A stretch of 64,000 bases of DNA from Micavibrio sp. UBA6139 (GTDB taxonomy: Bacteria > Pseudomonadota > Alphaproteobacteria > Micavibrionales > Micavibrionaceae): positions 81,221-145,220 of the forward strand of contig DIVF01000052.1 of NCBI GenBank assembly GCA_002423285.1, given 5' to 3'. The notes under the pieces were generated by a model that ran no database searches, was not told where the DNA came from, and saw only the letters and a list, made by a program, of their open reading frames with translations. This document shows, one piece after another, positions 8,692 through 17,666 of this stretch. Position 1 is the first letter of the stretch. The number at the start of each line of letters is the position of its first letter. Both the position numbers and the translations under genes were made by a program.

Positions 8692-10935
8692 TTATTCTTC
8701 TGCGGCCGTCACGAAGCTGTCCATGACCCGTTTTTGTGACCCGTCATCAAAGGCAATATCCAGTTTATGGCCATCGACATTGATAACTGTGCCCACCCCA
8801 AAACTGGCATGAGACACGCGGGACCCGCGCATATAGGCAAGCGGCCCCTGTTCCACCGCCTGACCGGGGCGGGCCACAGGACGGCGCGGGGCCAGCGCGG
8901 CACTGGAAAGCCCAGAAGAATCCCAATGGGATGAACGACCCATATTGCCGCCATAACCACCGCTGGAGGGACCAGACAGGCCACGGTCCGCCACAGCGTC
9001 AATATGATCTTCCGGTAATTCATCAACAAAGCGCGACGGAATAGCATTGTTCCATGTGCCATACATACGGCGATTGGCGGCATAGCTGATAAAGGCACGT
9101 TTGCGCGCACGGGTCAGACCGACATAAGCGAGGCGGCGTTCTTCTTCCAACCCCTTCAGACCGTTTTCATCCATGCTGCGTTGGGACGGGAATAATCCTT
9201 CCTCCCAGCCCGGTAAAAACACCGCGTCAAATTCCAGCCCCTTGGCCCCGTGCAGGGTCATGAGCGTGACGGCATCTTCGACTGAGTCGTCCTGCACTTC
9301 AAAAACCAGTGCGATGTGCTCCAAGAATGCGGCCAAGGATTCAAACGCCGCCATACCGGTGACAAGCTCTTTCAAGTTTTCAATTCGGCCCGGTGCATCG
9401 GGTGATTTATCCCCTTGCCACATCGCCATATAACCGGATTCATCCAGCATCATCCCGGCCAATTCTGTATGCGCCATTGTTGATACCAACCCGCGCCAGC
9501 GTTCAAAATCACCCATCAGGCGGCGCAGGGTTTCACGGATTTTTGGTTTTAATTCATCTGTTTCGACCAGTTGCAAAATGGCTTCATAGAGCGGCACACC
9601 GCGCGCGCGACCATGGGTGTGCAAAATCTGCAATGTGGAATCACCAATACCGCGTTTGGGCAAATTGATAATGCGTTCCAGTGCCAGATCATCATTGGGT
9701 TGCGCAATGACGCGCAAATAAGCGAGCGCATCCCGAATTTCCTGACGTTCATAAAAACGTGGCCCGCCAATGACGCGGTAGGAAAGGCCAAGCTGCATAA
9801 AGCGTTCTTCGAACTCGCGCATCTGGAATCCGGCGCGCACCAAAATAGCGATTTGATTGAGTTTCCAGCCCTTACGCTGCAATTGCTCAATCTCTTCACC
9901 CACATAACGGGCTTCAGCCTCACCGTCCCACAGGCCACGAATGGCGACCTTTTCACCATCACCGGAATCGCTCCACAGCGTCTTGCCTAGACGCCCTTCA
10001 TTGCGGGCAATCACACCGCCCGCCGCCGCCAGAATATGGCCGGTGGAGCGGTAATTCTGTTCCAGACGGATAATTTTTGCGCCCGGAAAATCGCGCTCGA
10101 ACCTCAGGATGTTTTCAATTTCCGCACCGCGCCAGCCATAGATCGACTGGTCATCATCCCCAACACAGCAAACATTATTGGACCCTTGCGCCAAAAGACG
10201 CAGCCATAAATATTGCGCGACGTTGGTGTCTTGATATTCATCGACCATGATGTATTTGAAGCGGCGATGATAATCGGCCAGCACATCGGCATTGGCCGGA
10301 TCGCGGAAAATCGTGATCATATGCAGCAACAAATCACCAAAATCACAAGCATTGACGGTCTTTAAACGCATCTGGTACTGGCGATAAAGACTGACCAGTT
10401 TCCCATCCGCCATCTCGCCACCATCGGCGGCGGACAGATCGGACGGGCGCAGGGCCTTATCCTTCCAGCGTTCAATCACACCCATCATGGCGCGGGGTGC
10501 CCATTTTTTGGTGTCAATATTTTCAGCCTCCATCAATTGCTTGAGCAAGCGCACCTGATCATCCGCATCAATGATGGTGAAGCTGGAAGTGAGGCCGACA
10601 AGTTCTGCATGACGGCGCAGCATCCGCGCGGCCAGCGCGTGGAATGTCCCAAGCCACCACCCCTCAACAGCCGCACCCTGCATCAAGGATGCAACACGGT
10701 GGCGCATTTCCTGCGCGGCGCGGTTGGTGAAGGTGACCGCCAGAATTTGTGATGGCCAGGCGCGGCCCGTTTGCAGCAAATGCGCCAGGCGCGTGGTCAG
10801 CACCCGCGTCTTGCCCGTGCCCGCCCCCGCCAGCACCAGAACAGGCCCATCCAGCGCCTCAACCGCTTCGCGCTGCGGGGCGTTCAGGCCTTGTAAATAG
10901 GGCATCGGATCTTTGGATATTTCTGTGTTTTGCAT
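8692..10935 (-). CDS. uvrD: UvrD/PcrA-family DNA helicase
   Basis: 747 residues from the ATG at 10935; a TTG 36 bases upstream is less likely. Superfamily 1A motifs are complete: AGAGTGKTR (I), VDEYQDTN (II), GDDDQSIYGWRGA (III), QNYRST (IV), LMTLHGAKGLEFD (V) and VGLTRARKR (VI). The C-terminal SHASFGVGTVINVDGHKLDI matches the PcrA-type Tudor-like tail that contacts RNA polymerase in relatives. It unwinds DNA 3' to 5' in nucleotide excision and mismatch repair and removes recombinase filaments. It is 48 bases downstream of an alpha/beta hydrolase gene transcribed the same way. Confidence 0.95.
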   Translation of the reverse strand: MQNTEISKDPMPYLQGLNAPQREAVEALDGPVLVLAGAGTGKTRVLTTRLAHLLQTGRAWPSQILAVTFTNRAAQEMRHRVASLMQGAAVEGWWLGTFHALAARMLRRHAELVGLTSSFTIIDADDQVRLLKQLMEAENIDTKKWAPRAMMGVIERWKDKALRPSDLSAADGGEMADGKLVSLYRQYQMRLKTVNACDFGDLLLHMITIFRDPANADVLADYHRRFKYIMVDEYQDTNVAQYLWLRLLAQGSNNVCCVGDDDQSIYGWRGAEIENILRFERDFPGAKIIRLEQNYRSTGHILAAAGGVIARNEGRLGKTLWSDSGDGEKVAIRGLWDGEAEARYVGEEIEQLQRKGWKLNQIAILVRAGFQMREFEERFMQLGLSYRVIGGPRFYERQEIRDALAYLRVIAQPNDDLALERIINLPKRGIGDSTLQILHTHGRARGVPLYEAILQLVETDELKPKIRETLRRLMGDFERWRGLVSTMAHTELAGMMLDESGYMAMWQGDKSPDAPGRIENLKELVTGMAAFESLAAFLEHIALVFEVQDDSVEDAVTLMTLHGAKGLEFDAVFLPGWEEGLFPSQRSMDENGLKGLEEERRLAYVGLTRARKRAFISYAANRRMYGTWNNAIPSRFVDELPEDHIDAVADRGLSGPSSGGYGGNMGRSSHWDSSGLSSAALAPRRPVARPGQAVEQGPLAYMRGSRVSHASFGVGTVINVDGHKLDIAFDDGSQKRVMDSFVTAAEE

Positions 10936-10983
10936 CGCTATTAGATAGGCCGTTTTTACCCTGAAAAACAAGCCTTTCCGCGA

Positions 10984-11736
10984 TTATTTATAACGCCCGA
11001 ACCAGTTCAGCGCATGGGCCAGCACTTCATGGGCGGTCTGGGCGTTTTCAAAGCAATGATCGGCCCCCGCGACCAAATGACGTTCGTTTTCCGCATGTCC
11101 TGCGCTGTGCCAAGACACTTCATCGGGGGCATTATAAATGCAATCTTGGGCATGAATCACCTGCACCGGGAAGAACGCCGCCGCCGCGATTTCCAAACAG
11201 CGCGACCGGTCATAAAGGGGTATTTCATCCATCATCGCCTGACCCAGCACATGCTCGACACCGTGCCCTTCGAGCCAGAAACCATTTTCCTTTTTCGCGG
11301 GCAACAAAGACCACAATCTGGGCAGGTCAAAAGAAGGGTCCCATAGGCTGGCGGCACGAATATTTTTATCATTGGCCAGCATCACCGTCGGCCCGCCATA
11401 GCTGTGACCGGTAACAAAAATATCCTGATAGATATTGGCCTTTTGTGCGATCACCGCGCGCAAATCTGCGGCTTGCAAGGACAGGGTACAATCACGCAGG
11501 CGGCGCGCGCCGGGGCCGTCGCCATACAGGTTAAAGCGCAACACATCATAACCGTGCCGCGTGAAAAACTGTGAAGCTGTTTTATGGAGATATTCGTTCG
11601 CGTGTCCACCAAGGCCATGAACAATGACAATGACGCGTTGGACTGGGCGCTGATCAGATGGGTTTTGGGCCGGATTCAATAAGCCATAAATCGTCGCACC
11701 GTCATTGGCTTTTATGGACCAGGCTACCTCTTGCAT
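10984..11736 (-). CDS. Alpha/beta hydrolase (serine aminopeptidase S33-like)
   Basis: 250 residues. IVHGLGGHANEYL is the oxyanion-hole region, TGHSYGGPTVMLA is the nucleophile elbow with Ser in GHSYG, and LVAGADHCFENA gives the His. LWDPSFDLP and QDCIYNAPDE supply candidate acidic residues. No signal peptide is present, so it should be cytoplasmic. The substrate is unknown. It starts 2 bases after the GGDEF gene stops, so it is probably its operon partner; no clear functional link follows from that. Confidence 0.82.
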   Translation of the reverse strand: MQEVAWSIKANDGATIYGLLNPAQNPSDQRPVQRVIVIVHGLGGHANEYLHKTASQFFTRHGYDVLRFNLYGDGPGARRLRDCTLSLQAADLRAVIAQKANIYQDIFVTGHSYGGPTVMLANDKNIRAASLWDPSFDLPRLWSLLPAKKENGFWLEGHGVEHVLGQAMMDEIPLYDRSRCLEIAAAAFFPVQVIHAQDCIYNAPDEVSWHSAGHAENERHLVAGADHCFENAQTAHEVLAHALNWFGRYK

Positions 11737-11738
11737 GT

Positions 11739-12797
11739 TTATCCGGCTTCGTAGCCTGACTTGCGCGCCGGGGTCGGGGCAGCGGCCACTTGATTACGGC
11801 CATTATGCTTGGCCGTATAAAGCGCGGCATCCGCCCGTTCAATCAGATCGGTAATTTTTTCACCCGACGTGAATTCGGCAACGCCGACCGACATGGTAAT
11901 GCGGCCCAGTTTTTCACCGGAGGAGCGATTGATAACATCCTTGGTTGCCACGGCCTTGCGCAGTGAGTTGCCAACGGCAACCCCGGCGGGCAGCGTGGTA
12001 TCAGGCAGGATAATCACAAATTCTTCACCGCCGTAACGCGCGGCAACGTCCTTACCCTTTACGCCCTCGATCAAGGTGCGTGCGACAAGGCGCAAAACCT
12101 GATCGCCGATCTGGTGGCCGAAATTATCGTTGAAGGATTTGAAGTGATCGATATCGACCATCAGCAGTGTAAATGACGTGTTGCTGGCCTCGGCCTCTTC
12201 GGTGATCCGGGCGATGGCCGCATCAAAGGCCTTGCGGTTGGAAAGCCCTGTCAAACCGTCGGTCATGGCTTCTTTGCGGACCTGTTCCAGATCGCGCTGC
12301 AAGCCCTGCATCAGGGCAGAAGAACGGTCGAGCTCCTGTTCCAGCTTCTGGTTTTTGGCCAGCATGTCATGGGTTTCGGCCATGACGTCTTTTACAATGT
12401 TTTGAACTTCTTCGGGTGTTTTCACCGAGCTCATGCGTTGATTAACGCTGGCCAGTGATCCGCTATAGGTCGCAGTAGCGCTATGAACATCCCGCACCGC
12501 GCCGGTCACATTTCTGATGGTTGCGTTGATTTGATCACCAGCATGGCGCACGGCTTCTTCATTGCGTGAATCGCTCAAGAACCGTGTGTGCAAATCGCGG
12601 CAGCGGTCTTCGGTAATTTTTTGATTGTTGTCGATCAGGATATCAATGGCGCGGACGATTTCAGGGCTGATGCCTGCGTAATAGACATACCAGAGTTCAT
12701 AAATATCCGGTGTCGGCGCAAGGTTTTCGTGGAACACACGCGCCATGGCTTGTTCAGCGTAGCTTTTAGCCTGTTTGAGGTCGTGCGGATAATCCAC
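11739..12797 (-). CDS. GGDEF-domain diguanylate cyclase
   Basis: 352 residues from a GTG start with AAGGA six bases upstream. Residues 1-80 hold a helical N-terminal region (YELWYVYYAGISPEI) seen in several alphaproteobacterial cyclases. Residues about 90-175 are helical with coiled-coil character. The GGDEF domain starts near DGLTGLSNR (180-188) and has an intact GGEEF active site at 256-260, so it should make cyclic di-GMP. The product-inhibition site (RxxD) reads KGKD at 247-250, so feedback control may be weakened. No membrane segment is seen. Confidence 0.92.
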   Translation of the reverse strand: MDYPHDLKQAKSYAEQAMARVFHENLAPTPDIYELWYVYYAGISPEIVRAIDILIDNNQKITEDRCRDLHTRFLSDSRNEEAVRHAGDQINATIRNVTGAVRDVHSATATYSGSLASVNQRMSSVKTPEEVQNIVKDVMAETHDMLAKNQKLEQELDRSSALMQGLQRDLEQVRKEAMTDGLTGLSNRKAFDAAIARITEEAEASNTSFTLLMVDIDHFKSFNDNFGHQIGDQVLRLVARTLIEGVKGKDVAARYGGEEFVIILPDTTLPAGVAVGNSLRKAVATKDVINRSSGEKLGRITMSVGVAEFTSGEKITDLIERADAALYTAKHNGRNQVAAAPTPARKSGYEAG

Positions 12798-12975
12798 GGG
12801 GAAGTCCTTCTTGAAAACGGCTTTATAAAATCTCTACCTTCATGCTTATCAGGGGACTGGGTCGGGCAAAAGGGGAAATTCCTTTTTTGCCACCCAAAAT
12901 GCAGCACCAAGCTATTTTGCGGGGTGGGGCGTTAAGGCCGCCTTAATGACGCAAATCCTTATATTTTTCGTAATA

Positions 12976-13578
12976 TTACATCAGTTCGGTTTGCGCGCCA
13001 AAGGCCTCTTCCGGGGCACAGGTCAGGGCAGCGATCACGTCTTCGACGCTTTCGACCACCATCAACCCGTCACGGTCAGAGGCACGGACAAACCCCTCCT
13101 TCACCATGACATCGATCAGATGCAAAAGCTGGGTCCAATACCCGCCGACATTGACAACCACAATCGGTTTGTCGTGCAGGCCCAATTGACGCCAGGTCAT
13201 AATTTCAAAAAATTCATCCAGCGTGCCAAGACCGCCCGGCATGATGACGAAAGCATCGGAGCGATCAACCATCATCTGTTTGCGTTCATGCATGCTGTCA
13301 ACGACGTGCAGTTCGGTCAGGCGTGTATTGCCGATCTCACGCGATTCAATGTGTTGAGGAATAATGCCGATCGCTTCACCGCCCGCATCCAGCGTTGCCC
13401 CCGCAACCAGCCCCATCAAACCGACAGCCCCGCCGCCATAGACCAGCCTGCGCCCGTTCTGGCCGAGAATTTGACCAAGGCGGATGGCGGCCTGTTTATA
13501 CAGGTCAGAAACGCGGCTGGACGCGCCACAATAGACACAGATGTTTTGGGGGCAGTCGAGAATAGTGGTGTTTTGCAT
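12976..13578 (-). CDS. LOG-family (TIGR00730) nucleotide phosphoribohydrolase
   Basis: 200 residues. The family motif PGGLGTLDEFFE (PGGxGTxxE) and the upstream VYGGGAVGLMGLVA are both present. Members with this motif cleave cytokinin or other nucleoside 5'-monophosphates to free base and ribose 5-phosphate; in bacteria the physiological substrate is often plain AMP or a similar nucleotide. It was historically mislabelled lysine decarboxylase, but it has no PLP site. It is a single gene with about 110 bases on one side and 180 on the other. Confidence 0.9.
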   Translation of the reverse strand: MQNTTILDCPQNICVYCGASSRVSDLYKQAAIRLGQILGQNGRRLVYGGGAVGLMGLVAGATLDAGGEAIGIIPQHIESREIGNTRLTELHVVDSMHERKQMMVDRSDAFVIMPGGLGTLDEFFEIMTWRQLGLHDKPIVVVNVGGYWTQLLHLIDVMVKEGFVRASDRDGLMVVESVEDVIAALTCAPEEAFGAQTELM

Positions 13579-13690
13579 CGAAGAAATTCTTTTTTAAGCA
13601 GGAGGATCGAAAGACAGTATTACAAGAATCATCGTACAGGCGCAGCTTTACCTTTGCAAAGCACGAATTCAAAGAACCAACAAATGTGGA

Positions 13691-14740
13691 TTACATGTGC
13701 AGACCAGAGAGCATCGGACGATTGATCATCCCCTCAGGCACGCCGATATTTTGGGCGCGGGAGAGGTTCGGTTCATCGGCGACCAGACCCTTGGCAATGC
13801 GGGCCTCGTGAATTTTGTGAACGGCTTCACCGTCCATGCGCTGTGATTTATAAGCCATCATCGCCGGGGAATTTTCCGCCAGTTTCAAAGCAGCAATGCC
13901 GGTCAGGCTTTGACCAGCCAGATCAGCGGAGGCTTCATCGGTACGACTGCGTGGTGCAGCCCCAAAGCCCGGGCCATTAGCCAGTTTGTTCCATACAGCG
14001 CTTGTTTGTGGCGCAGCCGGGCCAGATTGCACCGCCGGAGCGGCTTCACTGCGGGCATAGCCTGCATCCACTGTGCGGCCCTTACGATCTGTTTTGCTGG
14101 CGGAGAATTCACCGCTATTGGCGACACCGAATGTCCCGCGCCCTGTGACAGCCACCGCCATCGACGCCGCACCCACGGCTGCTGCCGCGAAGGGCATGCC
14201 AATGGCCGTTAAACCGCCACTAATCATTGCATCGCGCACCAGCCCGCCGCCCAAACCGCCGAGCATGGAACCCTGTGGCGCACCGCCCATTTGATTGTCC
14301 TGGCCGCCCTTGGCATCGGGTTGGTCCATCTTCTTTGTGATGTCTTGAATTTCAGAACGCATATCCGCCATTTTCTGATTGGCATCTGCGATCTTGGCAT
14401 CGCCTTCCTGACGGTTTTGAACCGCATTGGTGGCGACGCGTGAATTATCGAGCTTGACTGTCGGCTGCCAGATTGGGCGATTGGCGGACAGGACAGAGCT
14501 GAATTGCTGTTGCAGGTTTGATTGCTGCTTGGTGGTGTTGGTTTCAGATGGGCTTGCGCTTTTCGCGAAATTATCAAAAAAGGAGTCCATCGGGGAGATT
14601 TCCGCCGCCATTGCGGGGCCGGAAGATTGAACGACCTGATCCTTCAACGCATCCATTCCAGACGCACGGTCCAGCGAGACGTCGAGCATATCGACACCAG
14701 CCTCCGCGTCTTTGAAATGGGCCTTTGCAGAAACGACCAT
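13691..14740 (-). CDS. Orphan protein with probable CtrA-type control
   Basis: 349 residues, not recognised. Most of the chain is low in hydrophobic residues and rich in Ser, Gln, Ala and Asn. The middle (about 160-200) is Gly/Ala-rich and hydrophobic: a GSMLGGLGGGLVRDAMISGG stretch and then AAAVGAASMAVAVTG, which could insert in a membrane or pack as helices. There is no signal peptide. The leader holds a perfect TTAA-N7-TTAA box 56-71 bases before the ATG, which suggests expression tied to the cell cycle or motile phase. The Gly/Ala-rich hydrophobic stretch recalls the orphan at 28406-29158, but I cannot show homology by eye. Confidence 0.72.
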   Translation of the reverse strand: MVVSAKAHFKDAEAGVDMLDVSLDRASGMDALKDQVVQSSGPAMAAEISPMDSFFDNFAKSASPSETNTTKQQSNLQQQFSSVLSANRPIWQPTVKLDNSRVATNAVQNRQEGDAKIADANQKMADMRSEIQDITKKMDQPDAKGGQDNQMGGAPQGSMLGGLGGGLVRDAMISGGLTAIGMPFAAAAVGAASMAVAVTGRGTFGVANSGEFSASKTDRKGRTVDAGYARSEAAPAVQSGPAAPQTSAVWNKLANGPGFGAAPRSRTDEASADLAGQSLTGIAALKLAENSPAMMAYKSQRMDGEAVHKIHEARIAKGLVADEPNLSRAQNIGVPEGMINRPMLSGLHM

Positions 14741-14795
14741 TAAACCCCTAACACCATTACTTTTTTATATTACATAAAACTTTATAGCTTTATTC

Positions 14796-14811
14796 TTAAC
14801 ACAGGCTTAAC
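14796..14811. promoter_or_regulatory. CtrA-type box, TTAA-N7-TTAAC
   Basis: TTAACACAGGCTTAAC matches the full CtrA consensus with the 7-base spacing. It lies 56 bases upstream of the ATG of the orphan at 13691-14740, a plausible promoter position. A small hairpin (ACAGGC/GCCTGT) overlaps the right half. Confidence 0.55.
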
Positions 14812-14876
14812 GCCTGTCAACATTTTAACAAAAATGGACCCGGTTGTTAAGGTTTTCAAGGCTGTTTTACCGGGTT

Positions 14877-16382
14877 TTAAGTCCAATTCTGGCGATAACT
14901 CAAGGCTTCCGCCATATAGGGGACCTCAACCGGCCCAGCCTCCCCGGCCAGATCGGAAATGGTCCGGGCGGTGCGCAGCAAACGGTGATAGCCCCGAGCT
15001 GATAATTTCAGCTTTTCCGCCGCCTGCCCCAGCAGGGTTTTGGCCTCTGCGCTGGGGTTTACAACCTCGTCCAAGACGGCCCCGCTTAAGACCGCATTCA
15101 GACCATGACCGCGCTGGGCCTGCAGGTTACGGGCCTTGGCGACACGCGCGGCCACGCTGCGTGACGATTCACCAGCTTGTGCGCTGTCTTGCAAATCACG
15201 AATGGCAACGGGTTGCACATCGACCTGTAAATCGAAACGGTCGAGAAGCGGACCAGAAATTTTCGCCTGATAATCAACGGCGCATTTTGGCGCACGGGTA
15301 CATTCGCGGCTCACATCACCCAGATAACCACAGCGGCACGGGTTCATTGCCGCGATCAATTGAAAGCGCGCGGGGTATTGGACATGGTGATTCACCCGAG
15401 CCACCAACGCCTTTCCTGATTCAAGCGGCTGGCGCAATGATTCCAGCGTGGCGCGTGCGAATTCAGGCAGTTCATCCAAAAACAAAACACCGTTATGCGC
15501 CAGTGAGATTTCCCCCGGCTTTGCCTTGGCCCCGCCGCCAATCAGCGCCGGCATTGATGCCGAATGGTGTGGATCACGGAATGGGCGACGCGTCAGCAAA
15601 CCATCCTCTGGCAACATCCCCGCCAAGGAATGCACCATCGATGTTTCCAGCGCTTCCTGTGCAGAAAGCGGCGGCAAAATTCCCGGCAGGCACGATGCCA
15701 ACAAAGATTTCCCCGAACCCGGCGGCCCCGACATCAATAAATTATGCCCACCCGCTGCTGTGATCTCGAGCGCGCGCCGCGCCGTTTCCTGTCCGCGCAC
15801 CAGTGCCATATCAGGGCCAACAAAGACATCAACGTCACTGCGCTGCCTCGCACTGGGACGCGATAAAACCTGCGTCCCTTTCATGTGATTGATCAGTTGC
15901 AATAAATTCAGCGGCGCCAGAATATCCAACCGCTCCCCCGCCCATACAGCCTCACCGCCGCAGCCTTCCGGACAGATCAAACGATTATCATTAGCCACCG
16001 CGTGCATGGCGGCGGGTAACACCCCGGCCACGGACCGGATCGTCCCATCCAGCGATAATTCTCCCAAGACCACGCAATCAGACAGCGAATCTTTGGGCAA
16101 CACCTCCATCGCTGCTAATAACCCCAGCGCAATCGGCAAATCATAATGCGACCCCTCCTTCGCCAGATCGGCAGGAGCCAGGTTGACCGTCAAGCGTTTG
16201 GCCGGCAACGCCAACCCCAAAGCATGCAGGGCGGCGCGTACCCGCTCGCGGCTTTCCCCCACCGCCTTATCCGGCAAACCAACGATTGTGAAAGACGGCA
16301 ATCCATTCGAAATCTGCACCTCAACCGATACGTGCTGAACATCAACGCCTTGGAAAGCGACCGTATTGACGCGTGCGACCAT
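14877..16382 (-). CDS. comM: YifB/ComM-family Mg-chelatase-like AAA+ ATPase
   Basis: 501 residues. The N-terminal domain starts VNTVAFQGVDVQHVSVEVQI, the family form, with GESRERVRAAL. The AAA+ core has GPPGSGKSLLASCLPGILPP (Walker A), LFLDELPEF (Walker B) and a sensor region at AMNPCRCGYLGD. The C-terminal segment ends in LSYRQ, as usual. ComM is a hexameric helicase that drives branch migration of incoming DNA in natural transformation in Vibrio and Haemophilus; the gene is also widespread in bacteria not known to be competent. A ribosome site AAGGAG lies 11 bases before the ATG. Confidence 0.94.
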   Translation of the reverse strand: MVARVNTVAFQGVDVQHVSVEVQISNGLPSFTIVGLPDKAVGESRERVRAALHALGLALPAKRLTVNLAPADLAKEGSHYDLPIALGLLAAMEVLPKDSLSDCVVLGELSLDGTIRSVAGVLPAAMHAVANDNRLICPEGCGGEAVWAGERLDILAPLNLLQLINHMKGTQVLSRPSARQRSDVDVFVGPDMALVRGQETARRALEITAAGGHNLLMSGPPGSGKSLLASCLPGILPPLSAQEALETSMVHSLAGMLPEDGLLTRRPFRDPHHSASMPALIGGGAKAKPGEISLAHNGVLFLDELPEFARATLESLRQPLESGKALVARVNHHVQYPARFQLIAAMNPCRCGYLGDVSRECTRAPKCAVDYQAKISGPLLDRFDLQVDVQPVAIRDLQDSAQAGESSRSVAARVAKARNLQAQRGHGLNAVLSGAVLDEVVNPSAEAKTLLGQAAEKLKLSARGYHRLLRTARTISDLAGEAGPVEVPYMAEALSYRQNWT

Positions 16383-16487
16383 ATTAGCAATACTCCTTAT
16401 AAATTCATTTTAATTAATTATTTTAATAAAAAAATTACGCTTTATTTTCAAATTACCCCTCCATTTCAAAGAATATAAGAGTGCCAA

Positions 16488-16901
16488 TTGACCATTAGAA
16501 TCAATCTTGATTGCCTTAATCAATTAGCCATCATTCTCGAATGGAGCTCAGGCATTGTATATGAAACGCAAACGGCTGGCATCGCTTGCCGAGATGGCAG
16601 GGCAGAGGGCGTTCTTATACCGATTGCTGGCCACACGCTTGAAGAAGACATCCTTCAGTACATATACAAAAAATACAATGAGCATTGCTGGGATTTAGAT
16701 GTCGCAGACGCTGATCATATCGATTTTGCATTTCAAAAAAATTATGACACCAAATACTTCACGGTCAATCGCGATAAATTAAAGGAATCGAGAGAAGCGT
16801 GGATTCACATTACCATTCAATACCCCAGTGACTATAAATGGCCACTGTTCAAAGGGGTATCTGCAAACCAAGCAATTCTGACTTGGAAGAACAGCGACTA
16901 A
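16488..16901 (+). CDS. Small protein resembling DUF6210
   Basis: 137 residues from a TTG start with AAGAG six bases upstream; no in-frame ATG lies near. The N-terminal half, LAIILEWSSGIVYETQTAGI then EGVLIPI, resembles what I recall of the DUF6210 family, small proteins scattered among bacterial accessory genes. No catalytic motif stands out. The gene and its leader are visibly richer in A+T than the flanks and codon choice differs (many AAA, ATT, AAT), so recent transfer is possible. It converges on the secreted orphan at 16923-17528. Confidence 0.6.
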   Translation: MTIRINLDCLNQLAIILEWSSGIVYETQTAGIACRDGRAEGVLIPIAGHTLEEDILQYIYKKYNEHCWDLDVADADHIDFAFQKNYDTKYFTVNRDKLKESREAWIHITIQYPSDYKWPLFKGVSANQAILTWKNSD

Positions 16902-16922
16902 TCATAAAACCAGCACAAACGC

Positions 16923-17528
16923 TTAATCTGCCACCTCTCTATCACTGCCACATTTCTTGCGAACCCAGAAATCGTAACCTCGAAAATCTGGATACACCCG
17001 ATCTTTTGTATAAAAGCGTATGTATTTATCCCAATCAGCCGGCTTGTTGTATGAATTGTGCGTCAGCTCTTGGTACGTATCAGGAAAGATTATTAGAACC
17101 GGGGTGTCTAAGATTGAGGCCGGACTCAAATCTTGATTGATGCCAATAGGCGCGAAGCTAACAGGGCGTTTTAAGCTCTCATAATCCCCGTACATACCGT
17201 ATTGCGCCGAAAACGAAAGCTGTGACACGCCATTTGACCACACGCTGCCAAGACGCATTGTGCTGACCTTTTCGCCCGTACGGTCATAAGTATCAAAATT
17301 GAGAAACGTGCTTCGCTGTGGCCCCTCCATATCGCCCGTCTCAATACGAAGCACAAAGGACAAGGTACGATTGATAAGATTCTCAGAGGGGTCATAACTG
17401 TCGCTGATTGATTGATTCTGGGGGACGTATTCCGCACCCCACAGTCCACAAGACTTTTGCGCATAAGCAGGTGCCGCGCCCCAAATCAAAAAGATACACG
17501 CAGTCATAAAGACGCCGAACATACGCAT
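16923..17528 (-). CDS. Secreted orphan protein
   Basis: 201 residues with a clear signal peptide (MRMFGVFMTACIFLIWGAAP, cleavage near AYAQ). The mature part holds two Cys (in KSCGLWG and KKCGSD) that could form a disulfide between the two ends, and many aromatic and beta-type residues. It is not a lipoprotein, because no Cys directly follows the cleavage motif. No family was recognised. It lies in the A+T-richer patch with the DUF6210-like gene and has no operon partner. Confidence 0.65.
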   Translation of the reverse strand: MRMFGVFMTACIFLIWGAAPAYAQKSCGLWGAEYVPQNQSISDSYDPSENLINRTLSFVLRIETGDMEGPQRSTFLNFDTYDRTGEKVSTMRLGSVWSNGVSQLSFSAQYGMYGDYESLKRPVSFAPIGINQDLSPASILDTPVLIIFPDTYQELTHNSYNKPADWDKYIRFYTKDRVYPDFRGYDFWVRKKCGSDREVAD

Positions 17529-17666
17529 TTGAAAAATCTTTCCGTTATAAAAAACAATTTAAAAATAGCTTTTTGGCCCTATTCCGGAACTTTCCCAGCG
17601 ACCTTAACAAAACCTTTATCGCATACGGAAACCCCCGTGTTAACTGGTTTTTTACGCCGGGGGGCC

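Noticed and set aside
17604..17618. TTAA-N7-TTTA upstream of the orphan at 17667 as a CtrA box
   Set aside because: The second half-site has a mismatch and nothing else supports it, unlike the perfect box at 14796.
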